A stretch of DNA of 6,967 nucleotides from an uncultured Clostridia bacterium (GTDB lineage: Bacteria; Bacillota; Clostridia; Oscillospirales; Acutalibacteraceae), in NCBI GenBank assembly GCA_947171615.1, contig CAMVYG010000115.1:1-6967 (forward strand), written 5' to 3'. Both the position numbers and the translations under genes were made by a program. Position 1 is the first letter of the stretch. Each line of letters starts with the position of its first letter. The notes below the pieces were generated by a model. The model did not search any database and had not been told where the DNA came from. It was given only the letters and a program-made list of their open reading frames with translations. Of the stretch, positions 1 to 5,948 are shown piece by piece.

Positions 1-2
1 GG

Positions 3-242
3 GCAAAGGGAAGCACGGCAGCCCCAAATCCGCTGAACCCTGGCTTGCCCGGCACAGCTTCGGGATCATCTTTTTCCGCCATCTCCAACGTGCTGGGGGA
101 GCAGGGTGCGTTTCAGTACCTGATGGAAAGCAATGGATATTCCTTGAAAAATGCGCTGCCTTACTCTGCTTTTACGCCGGGCAGCGTTACGACAAAACGG
201 TTTCCCATTTCCCCGCTTTCCGCCCAGATTTTTCCTTTGTGA
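3..242 (+). CDS. Possible 3' end of an unrecognised plus-strand gene (partial)
   Basis: A plus-strand frame is open from the window edge to a TGA at 240-242. Up to about base 160 it reads like protein: a Pro/Gly/Ser/Ala-rich stretch, then a segment with mixed helix-type composition (SAISNVLGEQ, FQYLMESNGY). The last 27 or so codons lie antisense to the end of the histidine kinase gene, so that tail is probably fortuitous. I do not recognise the family. No start is visible, so it would be the C-terminus of a gene lying to the left and convergent with the kinase. It could equally be chance open frame in an intergenic region. The other two plus frames are less protein-like here. Confidence 0.25.
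   Translation, partial: AKGSTAAPNPLNPGLPGTASGSSFSAISNVLGEQGAFQYLMESNGYSLKNALPYSAFTPGSVTTKRFPISPLSAQIFPL
147..187 (-). terminator. Probable intrinsic terminator of the two-component operon
   Basis: On the minus strand a 7-bp GC-rich stem pairs CGCTGCC (186-180) with GGCAGCG (160-154) and is followed by CATTTTTC (T run at 151-147). The 19-nt loop contains the histidine kinase stop codon at 161-163. The loop is long for a classic terminator, but stem composition, position and T run all fit the end of the regulator-kinase transcript. Confidence 0.45.
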
Positions 243-1420
243 AGCTCTGCCAGCTGCCGGGCAATGGCAAGACCCAGGCCGTGACCTTCCCCGTGGCGGG
301 AAGGGTCGCTTCGATAGAACCGCTCAAAGATCCGGGGAAGCTCCTCCGGTGGGATGGGCTCTCCCTCATTGGAAACAGAGAGCCTGGCAAGCTTTCCGGC
401 GGCTTGCAGCTCCACCCGGATCTTTCCGCCGGGAGCGGCGTATTGCAAAGCATTTTCCAACAGAATTCCGCAAAGCTGGGAAAGCCCGGCTGCGTTTCCA
501 AGTAAAAAGAGTCCCGGCTCTATCTGCTGGGAAAGCTCATGACCGCTTTCAAAGGCGGCGGGCTCAAAGGACAGAACACTGTCTGTCACCAGGTAGGAAA
601 GATCCATCCGCTCCATCACAGGCGCGTAGGCGTTGTCCTCCGAGCGCGCCAGGGTAAGCAGCTCCTGGGTCAGCTCCTTCATGCGCTGAGCCTCTGCCAA
701 AATATTTTTCGCCCAGCGTTCCGGCTTTTCCTCAGGGTGGGAAAGAAGCATTTCCGCGTTGGAAAGGATCACGGTAAGGGGGGTTTTCAGCTCATGAGAA
801 GCATCCCCCACAAACTGCTTCTGCTGACTCCAGGCATTTTCCACGGGACGCACTGCCCACCGGGCCAGCAGCAAACTGGCCCCAAAAAGCAGCAATAGGG
901 TCACGCTGCCTACGATCAGGGAATTTTTTACCAGCTCTCCGAGGCTGTTATATTCGGCGGAGCTGTCCGCAAAGGCGATGACCGTTCCGTTTTCCCCGCT
1001 TTTCTTGGCATATCGGAGCCGATATGCGGAAAGTGAACCGGAAAAATCCTCCCGCTGAGCGACTTCACGGGCAAGGGCCGCCAGCCCTTCAGCTTCAAAA
1101 TACTGCAAAAGGATCTCGGCGCGATCCCCCAAATTTACCGTACCGTCATTTTTCACCAGCACGGTAAAGCAGGGAAAGCGGCTTTCCTGATGATTGGGTC
1201 CTTTTCCCTCCGGAGGAAGCACCGGCTTGCTTCCAGGTTCTTCCTTGTGGTCTTCTCCCTGCCACACTCGGCGGTTTAAAGCCTGATTCAGCATTTCTTC
1301 GCTCTGGCGGCGCATGCCGGTTTCCATGGAAACCACCAGTACGGCAAAGACGGCAAGCAAAAGCGCCGCCGCTACGCCCATGACTACCGCTATAAATTTT
1401 CTGCGCAGCTTTTTCAGCAC
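161..1420 (-). CDS. Sensor histidine kinase of a two-component system
   Basis: A 419-residue membrane sensor kinase that should autophosphorylate on a histidine and pass phosphate to the regulator encoded just upstream. Residues about 8-31 form the first membrane segment. Residues 32-164 form an extracytoplasmic sensor region I do not recognise, rich in charged residues at its start. Residues 165-187 form the second membrane segment, followed by a short HAMP-like linker. The dimerisation domain has the H-box FVGDASHELKTPLTV with the phospho-acceptor His209. The ATPase domain shows an N-box (LLENALQYA, Asn323), a G1 region VSNEGEPIP in which the usual Asp is Asn351, an F-box (RIFERFYR, 363-370) and a G2 loop GEGHGLGLA (377-385). 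The start is GTG, with purine-rich AAAGGAGAGAGG just upstream, 18 bp after the regulator's stop, so the two are co-transcribed. The signal sensed cannot be told from the sequence. Confidence 0.95.
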   Translation of the reverse strand: MLKKLRRKFIAVVMGVAAALLLAVFAVLVVSMETGMRRQSEEMLNQALNRRVWQGEDHKEEPGSKPVLPPEGKGPNHQESRFPCFTVLVKNDGTVNLGDRAEILLQYFEAEGLAALAREVAQREDFSGSLSAYRLRYAKKSGENGTVIAFADSSAEYNSLGELVKNSLIVGSVTLLLLFGASLLLARWAVRPVENAWSQQKQFVGDASHELKTPLTVILSNAEMLLSHPEEKPERWAKNILAEAQRMKELTQELLTLARSEDNAYAPVMERMDLSYLVTDSVLSFEPAAFESGHELSQQIEPGLFLLGNAAGLSQLCGILLENALQYAAPGGKIRVELQAAGKLARLSVSNEGEPIPPEELPRIFERFYRSDPSRHGEGHGLGLAIARQLAELHKGKIWAESGEMGNRFVVTLPGVKAE

Positions 1421-1438
1421 CTTGTCCTCTCTCCTTTT

Positions 1439-2107
1439 TTACGCCTTCAGATAATAGCCCAGCCGCCGGGCGGATTCGATGGTAACAGGGCAATGAATGT
1501 GAAACAGCTTTTTCCGCAAAAACGAAATATAGACCTCCACGTGGTTATCCTCCGCCTGGGAATCATATCCCCAGGCCTTGAGCAGCAGGGTCTCCTTGGG
1601 CACCACGTTTCCGGCATTGGAAAGCAGTAGACGCATGATCTCAAACTCCTTGCTGCTCAGCCGAATGGAATGAGCCCCGCAGGAAAGCTCACAGGAGGAG
1701 AGGTTCAGCGTCAGCTCCCCCAGGGAAAGCCTCTCGGTAATGATCTCCTCCTGGCGGCGCAGCAACGCCCGCAGACAGGCCAGAAGCTCTTCTGCCTCAA
1801 AAGGCTTTGTGAGGTAATAATCCGCGCCCCGGTCCAGGCCCTCCACCTTGTCGGCGGTTTCCGATTTCGCGGTAAGCAGCAGCACCGGAGTGTTCAGCCC
1901 TGCCCCCCGCAGCTCCTTCACCACCTGAAAGCCGTTTTTCTTCGGCATCATCACGTCCAGAATGATCGCGTCGTAAATTCCGGTCAGGGCATTATCCAGC
2001 CCGGATTCTCCATCATAGGCCGCGTCGGCAATATATTTATGATAGGTCAGCAGCTCGCAAAGGGTATCGGCCAGCCGCTTTTCGTCCTCCACCACTAAAA
2101 TACGCAA
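1439..2107 (-). CDS. OmpR/PhoB-family response regulator
   Basis: A 222-residue DNA-binding response regulator, the cytoplasmic partner of the downstream histidine kinase. The N-terminal receiver domain (1-118) has the acidic pair Glu7-Asp8, the phospho-acceptor Asp51 (ILDVMMPKKNG), Thr79 and Lys101 (LTKPF). The C-terminal winged helix (about 127-220) has the family hallmarks LSSKEFEIMRLLL, WGYD, the recognition helix NHVEVYISFLRKKL and a wing ending RRLGYYL. I chose the TTG at 2107-2105. It gives the family-typical start RILVVEDE, has AAGGGAG 9 nt upstream, and yields the standard length. A GTG 13 codons further out (2146) falls inside the -10 region of the promoter and so could not be on the transcript. 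It is divergent to the VTC/DUF4956/CotH operon across a symmetrical repeat that is its likely target. Confidence 0.95.
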   Translation of the reverse strand: MRILVVEDEKRLADTLCELLTYHKYIADAAYDGESGLDNALTGIYDAIILDVMMPKKNGFQVVKELRGAGLNTPVLLLTAKSETADKVEGLDRGADYYLTKPFEAEELLACLRALLRRQEEIITERLSLGELTLNLSSCELSCGAHSIRLSSKEFEIMRLLLSNAGNVVPKETLLLKAWGYDSQAEDNHVEVYISFLRKKLFHIHCPVTIESARRLGYYLKA

Positions 2108-2116
2108 GGGCGTTTT

Positions 2117-2123
2117 CTCCCTT
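2117..2123 (-). promoter_or_regulatory. Ribosome binding site deciding the regulator start
   Basis: AAGGGAG on the minus strand, 9 nt before the TTG at 2107. It supports a non-ATG start that matches the usual N-terminus of OmpR-type regulators, over the longer GTG-initiated frame from 2146. Confidence 0.7.
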
Positions 2124-2137
2124 CTGTAATTTTTTCT

Positions 2138-2166
2138 ATTGTACACGGAATGTACCGCCTTGTAAA
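2138..2166 (-). promoter_or_regulatory. Sigma-A-type promoter of the regulator-kinase operon
   Basis: On the minus strand, TTTACA (2166-2161) and TACAAT (2143-2138) are separated by exactly 17 bp. Each matches the -35/-10 consensus at five of six bases. Transcription would start near 2131, giving a short leader with the ribosome binding site at 2123-2117. The left half of the CCTGAAA repeat array lies just upstream of the -35 (about -50 to -67), consistent with autoregulation. Confidence 0.75.
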
Positions 2167-2178
2167 GAATGCCCGCAA

Positions 2179-2224
2179 AACCTGAAAAGAACCTGAAACT
2201 CCGGTTTCAGGTTCTTTTCAGGTT
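2179..2224. promoter_or_regulatory. Perfect 21-bp inverted repeat made of four CCTGAAA half-sites; likely regulator operator
   Basis: Bases 2179-2199 and 2204-2224 are exact reverse complements around the 4-base centre TCCG. Each arm holds two direct copies of CCTGAAA / TTTCAGG with an 11-bp period (2181 and 2192 in the left arm; 2205 and 2216 in the right arm, inverted). Direct half-sites one helical turn apart are the usual binding pattern of OmpR/PhoB-family dimers, so the array looks like two tandem-dimer sites back to back, one per divergent promoter. Binding by the neighbouring regulator is inferred. The element could also form a strong RNA hairpin or cruciform, but its upstream placement relative to both promoters argues for a DNA operator. 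Confidence 0.75.
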
Positions 2225-2237
2225 GCGTTTTTACAAT
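2205..2237 (+). promoter_or_regulatory. Activator-dependent promoter of the VTC/DUF4956/CotH operon
   Basis: TACAAT at 2232-2237 is a good -10, but the hexamer 17 bp upstream (AGGTTC, 2209-2214) does not resemble a -35. Two direct TTTCAGG copies (2205-2211, 2216-2222) occupy that region instead and end 9 bp before the -10. This is the arrangement of class II promoters activated by PhoB-type regulators, where the binding box replaces the -35. Start of transcription is expected near 2244. Confidence 0.6.
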
Positions 2238-2270
2238 AGGGCCGTAATGAAGGCCGGGCGTTCCCGGCGG

Positions 2271-2276
2271 AAAGGA
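2271..2276 (+). promoter_or_regulatory. Ribosome binding site deciding the VTC gene start
   Basis: AAAGGA lies 9 nt before TTG 2286. The longer frame starting at ATG 2169 would begin before the promoter and read through the inverted repeat. ATG 2247 would be almost at the predicted transcript 5' end with no ribosome binding site. Confidence 0.55.
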
Positions 2277-2285
2277 TGGGATCTT

Positions 2286-2966
2286 TTGGCGTCACCTCTT
2301 CGGCATGAATACAAATTCCGGCTCAGCCCCGGGGAATATGCCGGGCTGCGTTCCCGTTTAAACGCTTTGCTTTCCCATGACCCCCATGTTGGGCCATCCG
2401 GGGAATACAAGCTGCGCAGCGTCTATTTTGACAATCCGGAGGACAAGGCTCTTCGGGAAAAACTGGACGGCACAGACCGCCGGGAAAAATTCCGGCTTCG
2501 CTGGTATAACAACGATACCTCTTACCTTGTTCTGGAAAAAAAGAGTAAGGAGCACGGGCTTTGCGGTAAAACCGGCTGCCGGCTCACGAGGGAAGAGGCA
2601 GATCGGCTGTTTCACGGCGATACCGGCTGGATGAAAAACTGTGACCGGGAAACTGCCCGGGAGCTGGCCCTGAAAATGGAGCTGCAGGGCCTGCGCCCCA
2701 GAACGGTGGTGGACTATTTGCGGGAACCCTTTGTGTTTGCCCCCGGAAACGTGCGGGTCACACTGGACAGGGAGATCCGCAGCGCGTCGTTTTTCCCGGA
2801 TCTATTGGAAAATCCGCCGCTTTTGCTCCCAGCAGGGCACAGCGTGATTCTGGAAGTAAAATATGATGAATTTCTCCCGGAGCTGATTCGGGACATCACA
2901 GGGCTGAATTCCCGGGGCACGGGAGCGTTTTCCAAATACGCGGCGGCAAGGGAAATCAGTTACTAA
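2286..2966 (+). CDS. VTC-domain polyphosphate polymerase
   Basis: A 226-residue protein that is essentially a single VTC domain, the triphosphate-tunnel fold whose yeast member Vtc4 makes polyphosphate from ATP at the membrane. No SPX domain or membrane segment is present. Visible family motifs are RHEYKF (6-11), RSVYFDN (44-50), REKFRLRWY (66-74) with paired basic residues Arg70/Arg72, LVLEKKSK (81-88), VDYLREPF, VRVTLDRE (156-163), ILEVKYD (188-194) with the expected metal-binding Glu190, and the C-terminal SKY Lys217. All the basic and acidic tunnel positions I would expect are present, so it should be active. The TTG start is chosen from its ribosome binding site and from the promoter position, and it places RHEYKF near the N-terminus as usual in the family. 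It is first in an operon with a DUF4956 membrane protein and a CotH kinase. The polymer could also serve a purpose other than storage; the sequence does not say. Confidence 0.85.
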   Translation: MASPLRHEYKFRLSPGEYAGLRSRLNALLSHDPHVGPSGEYKLRSVYFDNPEDKALREKLDGTDRREKFRLRWYNNDTSYLVLEKKSKEHGLCGKTGCRLTREEADRLFHGDTGWMKNCDRETARELALKMELQGLRPRTVVDYLREPFVFAPGNVRVTLDREIRSASFFPDLLENPPLLLPAGHSVILEVKYDEFLPELIRDITGLNSRGTGAFSKYAAAREISY

Positions 2967-2983
2967 TCAAAAGGAGCTTTTTT

Positions 2984-3658
2984 ATGACAACATTTCAGGA
3001 CATTTTCAAATCCAATTTTCTGGAGAACGTGACCAGCGTTACGTTGGTTGATATGGTGCTGGCCATTGTACTGGCCTTTCTCGTTGGGTTGTTCATCTTT
3101 TTCGTCTATCAGAAAACCTACAGCGGCGTGCTGTATTCTCCGGGCTTCGGGGTGTCTCTCATCGCCATGACCATGATCACCACTTTGGTGATCTTAGCTG
3201 TTACCAGCAATGTGGTGCTGTCTCTGGGTATGGTCGGCGCGCTGTCTATCGTTCGGTTCCGCACGGCCATTAAAGAACCGCTGGATATCGCCTATCTTTT
3301 CTGGGCTATTGGCGCGGGCATTGTGCTGGCGGCTGGTATGATCCCCCTGGCCGTATTCGGCAGCGTGGTGATCGGCGTGATGCTGCTGGTATTTGTCAAT
3401 CACAAATCCCACTCTCAGCCCTATATCGCTATGATTACCTGCAATTCTCCCCAGGCCGAAGGGCTGGTTTCAGATTTCCTTGCCGCCTCTGTGGAAAAAC
3501 AGAAGATCAAAAGCAAAACCGTTACTTCCGACCGTATCGAGCTCAATTTTGAAGTGCGCCTGAAAAACGGAGATACCGCCTTCTTAAGCGGACTTACCGG
3601 CATTTCCGGCGTGACCGGCGCGGCCCTTGTCAGCTATAACGGAGAGTATATGAGCTGA
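2984..3658 (+). CDS. DUF4956 family membrane protein
   Basis: A 224-residue integral membrane protein with about four hydrophobic segments (roughly 22-41, 56-77, 103-119, 121-138). Between the second and third lies the conserved, charge-bearing loop GMVGALSIVRFRTAIKEPLD (82-101), the hallmark of DUF4956. A soluble C-terminal domain (about 146-221) has an alternating strand/helix pattern ending in FLSGLTGISGVTGAALVSYN, which looks ACT-like. The layout of a membrane domain with a conserved Gly/Arg loop plus an ACT-like tail recalls MgtC proteins, but that relation is my inference. AAGGAG sits 7 nt before the ATG, 17 bp after the VTC stop, so translation is from the same mRNA. DUF4956 genes are known neighbours of VTC and CotH genes. 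A role as membrane anchor or channel for the polymerase is plausible, since this VTC protein lacks the membrane part found in yeast VTC subunits. Confidence 0.85.
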   Translation: MTTFQDIFKSNFLENVTSVTLVDMVLAIVLAFLVGLFIFFVYQKTYSGVLYSPGFGVSLIAMTMITTLVILAVTSNVVLSLGMVGALSIVRFRTAIKEPLDIAYLFWAIGAGIVLAAGMIPLAVFGSVVIGVMLLVFVNHKSHSQPYIAMITCNSPQAEGLVSDFLAASVEKQKIKSKTVTSDRIELNFEVRLKNGDTAFLSGLTGISGVTGAALVSYNGEYMS

Positions 3659-3694
3659 CAAACGGCTCCTTCATTGAGTAAGCACATCATTTAC

Positions 3695-3702
3695 AAAAAG
3701 GA
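3695..3702 (+). promoter_or_regulatory. Ribosome binding site deciding the CotH start
   Basis: AAAAAGGA ends 7 nt before ATG 3710. It supports that ATG over an in-frame TTG at 3674, which would add 12 residues and lacks a comparable site. Confidence 0.7.
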
Positions 3703-3709
3703 TTTTTCT

Positions 3710-5803
3710 ATGAGCAAACACAAATACACTAATTTAGTCTGCATGCTTGGGATCGTGGTCATGCTTTTGCTTACGGTGCTGTATCTGTGCGGCGGGGCCT
3801 TTTTTCTGAAGGCCGCCGCATTGGAGCTTCCCTATATCAATAAGCTGTTTTCCACCGACAAGGTACATCGGATCGATCTTGTAGCAAAGGAAAGCGATTG
3901 GGAAGCCATGCTGGAAAACGCCCTTTCAGAGGAATACATTTCCTGCACGGCGGTGATCGACGGCGAAAAATTCAGCAATGTGGGGATCCGCCCCAAGGGG
4001 AATTCTTCCCTGAATACGGTGGCAAGCTCGGAAAGCGACCGCTACAGCTTCAAGCTGGAATTTGACCATTACGACAGCCACTCCACCTACCACGGCCTGG
4101 ATAAACTCTGCCTGAATAACGCCATTCAGGACAACACCTATATGAAGGATTTTCTCTGCTACCAGATGATGAATTTCCTGGGGGCGGATGCTCCCCTTTC
4201 CAGTTTTGTCTGGATTACGGTAAATGGGGAAGACTGGGGCCTGTATACGGCGGTGGAGGGCATTGAGGACGCTTTTGCCCAGCGAAGCTACGGCAGAGCC
4301 CACGGGCAGCTCTATAAGCCGGACAGCCTTGATATGGGCGGCGGCGGACGTGGCGCGGAAGCGGGAGAACGAAAAGAAGCGGCGCTTCCCGAAGGAGAGG
4401 AAGGAACCCTTCCGGAAGACTCAGATTTGGGGGCTCAGCGTTTTGCTGCCATGGGTGGCAAAGGCGGGCCTGGTGGAAGGAACGGCAGCGACGATGTGCT
4501 CTTAATTTATTCCGACGACGACTCGGAAAGCTACCCTAATATCTTTGACAACGCCGTATTTGATTCTGTAACAGAAGCAGACAAGGCTCGGCTGATTCAG
4601 GCCATCAAGGCGCTGAACGAGGGCGATCTTGAAAGCTGCCTCCAGATAGACGAGGTGCTGCGCTATTTTGCCGTGCACAATTTCGTTCTCAATGAAGACA
4701 GCTACACCGGAACGATGATCCACAATTACTATCTCTATGAGGAAAACGGTCTGCTCTCCATGGTGGCCTGGGACTACAATCTGGCCTTCGGCGGCATGGG
4801 CGGCGGTATGGGAACGGAAAGCAGCACGGCGGCTATCAACTCTCCCATCGATTCCCCGGTGAGCTCCGGGGAACTTGCAGAGCGGCCCATGGTATCCTGG
4901 ATCTTTGAGCAGGAAGCTTACACAGAGCAGTACCATCAGGTTATGGCAGAGCTGATTTCAGGATTTTTCACCAGCGGAGTTTTCTCTGATTTGATGGAGA
5001 ATACCATTGCCCTGATCTCCCCCTATGTGGAAAAAGACCCCACCGCCTTCTGCACCTATGAGGAATTTCAAAAGGGTGTGGAGACCCTTCGGGAATTCTG
5101 CCTGCTGCGGGCCCAAAGCGTGGAAAAACAGCTGAGCGGCGAAATTCCCTCTACCAGCGAAGAGCAGACAGAAGCCGGTGAAAGTCTGATAGACGGCTCA
5201 GATCTTTCCCTTTCCGCCATGGGTTCCCAGGGCGGCATGGGCAGGCAAAGAATGGAAAACGAAAAAACAAACCGGCAAACCGATACAGCGGCAGCTGCCG
5301 AAAACTTGGATCAAACCGCTGAGAGTGAAGTCACAGACATTCCCCAAAAACAGGAATCACCGGATCGCTCTGGAGAAACTCCCGGTTTTGCTGCCGAAGG
5401 AACTCCGCCCGATAGCGGTGAGGGAAACGGTATGCCCGCAGACGGCCAGCCGCTTCAGGGCAGTCCCCCCGATGGGGAACCCGGAGAAGTCCCGCCCCAG
5501 CAGCCCGACAGCTCTCATGAAGCAGTTTCCGGGGAAACGGATTCTGAAACCGGCAGTGAGCAGGCAGGAGAAAGTGATCCGGCAAATCCCACGGTTCCTT
5601 CCGGGGATGAAACCTTCTCTCCCGGAACCAGACCCGATTCCCCCTTCGGAAACAGAGGCTTCCCTGGAATGCCGGAAGGCGTTTCTGCACAGGAGGGCAT
5701 GCCTGCGGAAGGAAGTGCAAACGGTCTGGAAACAGCCCTTCTTCTGGGCGGTTCCGCCCTGCTCCTAATCCTCGGCCTGATTTTTGCAAAACGGTACAGG
5801 TGA
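3710..5803 (+). CDS. CotH-family protein kinase, membrane-anchored at both ends
   Basis: A 697-residue CotH kinase-family protein. CotH of Bacillus phosphorylates spore coat proteins. An N-terminal membrane segment (about 9-31) follows a basic N-terminus, so the body should lie outside the membrane. The kinase domain has GIRPKGNSS (92-100), YSFKLEFD (112-119), GLDKLCLNN (129-137), VNGEDWGLYTAVEGI (171-185), QLYKPDS (200-206), then a Gly/acidic insert (207-263). The catalytic C-lobe has HNFVLNEDSYTG (323-334, Asp330) and HNYYLYE followed by AWDYNLAFGG (353-362, Asp355). These residues are intact, so activity is expected. Residues about 478-673 are an unstructured Pro/Glu/Gly/Ser/Thr-rich acidic linker, and 676-692 is a second membrane segment ending KRYR, without an LPXTG motif. 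It is the last gene of the operon, 51 bp after DUF4956. Substrates are unknown; the Ser/Thr-rich linker may be one. A role in spore coat assembly is not supported by any neighbour. Confidence 0.88.
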   Translation: MSKHKYTNLVCMLGIVVMLLLTVLYLCGGAFFLKAAALELPYINKLFSTDKVHRIDLVAKESDWEAMLENALSEEYISCTAVIDGEKFSNVGIRPKGNSSLNTVASSESDRYSFKLEFDHYDSHSTYHGLDKLCLNNAIQDNTYMKDFLCYQMMNFLGADAPLSSFVWITVNGEDWGLYTAVEGIEDAFAQRSYGRAHGQLYKPDSLDMGGGGRGAEAGERKEAALPEGEEGTLPEDSDLGAQRFAAMGGKGGPGGRNGSDDVLLIYSDDDSESYPNIFDNAVFDSVTEADKARLIQAIKALNEGDLESCLQIDEVLRYFAVHNFVLNEDSYTGTMIHNYYLYEENGLLSMVAWDYNLAFGGMGGGMGTESSTAAINSPIDSPVSSGELAERPMVSWIFEQEAYTEQYHQVMAELISGFFTSGVFSDLMENTIALISPYVEKDPTAFCTYEEFQKGVETLREFCLLRAQSVEKQLSGEIPSTSEEQTEAGESLIDGSDLSLSAMGSQGGMGRQRMENEKTNRQTDTAAAAENLDQTAESEVTDIPQKQESPDRSGETPGFAAEGTPPDSGEGNGMPADGQPLQGSPPDGEPGEVPPQQPDSSHEAVSGETDSETGSEQAGESDPANPTVPSGDETFSPGTRPDSPFGNRGFPGMPEGVSAQEGMPAEGSANGLETALLLGGSALLLILGLIFAKRYR

Positions 5804-5873
5804 CCAAAATTAAAGCGAAAAAATCTGAAGTACAAACCAGGAAATGTCAACCGCGTTTTGTCTTTTTAAAATG

Positions 5874-5902
5874 TTGTATCATTTCTCAATTTCTGCTATA
5901 CT
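5874..5902 (+). promoter_or_regulatory. Promoter of the MNT/HEPN pair
   Basis: TTGTAT (5874-5879) and TATACT (5897-5902) are separated by 17 bp, and the -10 is preceded by TGC, making an extended -10 (TGCTATACT). It lies about 40 bp ahead of the start codon, in a more AT-rich gap. No convincing terminator for the CotH operon is visible in 5804-5870, so read-through from upstream is possible. Confidence 0.6.
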
Positions 5903-5948
5903 ACTTGCTGTGGAATACTTTACAACAAACCAGCCGGGAGGTGACGGT

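Noticed and set aside
151..657. Plus-strand frame of 168 codons opposite the histidine kinase, plus several others over 161-2100.
   Set aside because: Antisense shadows of well-supported kinase and regulator genes, Arg/Pro-rich, with no family motifs or convincing ribosome binding sites.
2179..2231. The 21-bp hairpin followed by GCGTTTTTA could be an intrinsic terminator on the plus strand.
   Set aside because: No plus-strand gene ends upstream, since the neighbouring genes diverge from here. The arms are built of repeated half-sites, which fits a protein-binding site better, and the T run is part of the spacer before TACAAT.
4340..4480. The Gly-rich, acidic insert within the CotH kinase domain as a possible frameshift or inserted sequence.
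   Set aside because: The frame is continuous and conserved motifs resume right after it; CotH homologues of Clostridia commonly carry Gly-rich loops here.
5331..5850. Long minus-strand frames opposite the CotH linker.
   Set aside because: They arise from the biased Pro/Glu/Gly/Ser codon use of the linker and have Arg/Pro-rich composition with no recognisable domain.
5804..5870. A terminator for the CotH operon from ACAAA...TTTGT followed by CTTTTT.
   Set aside because: Only about five A/T-rich pairs with a long loop; too weak to support.
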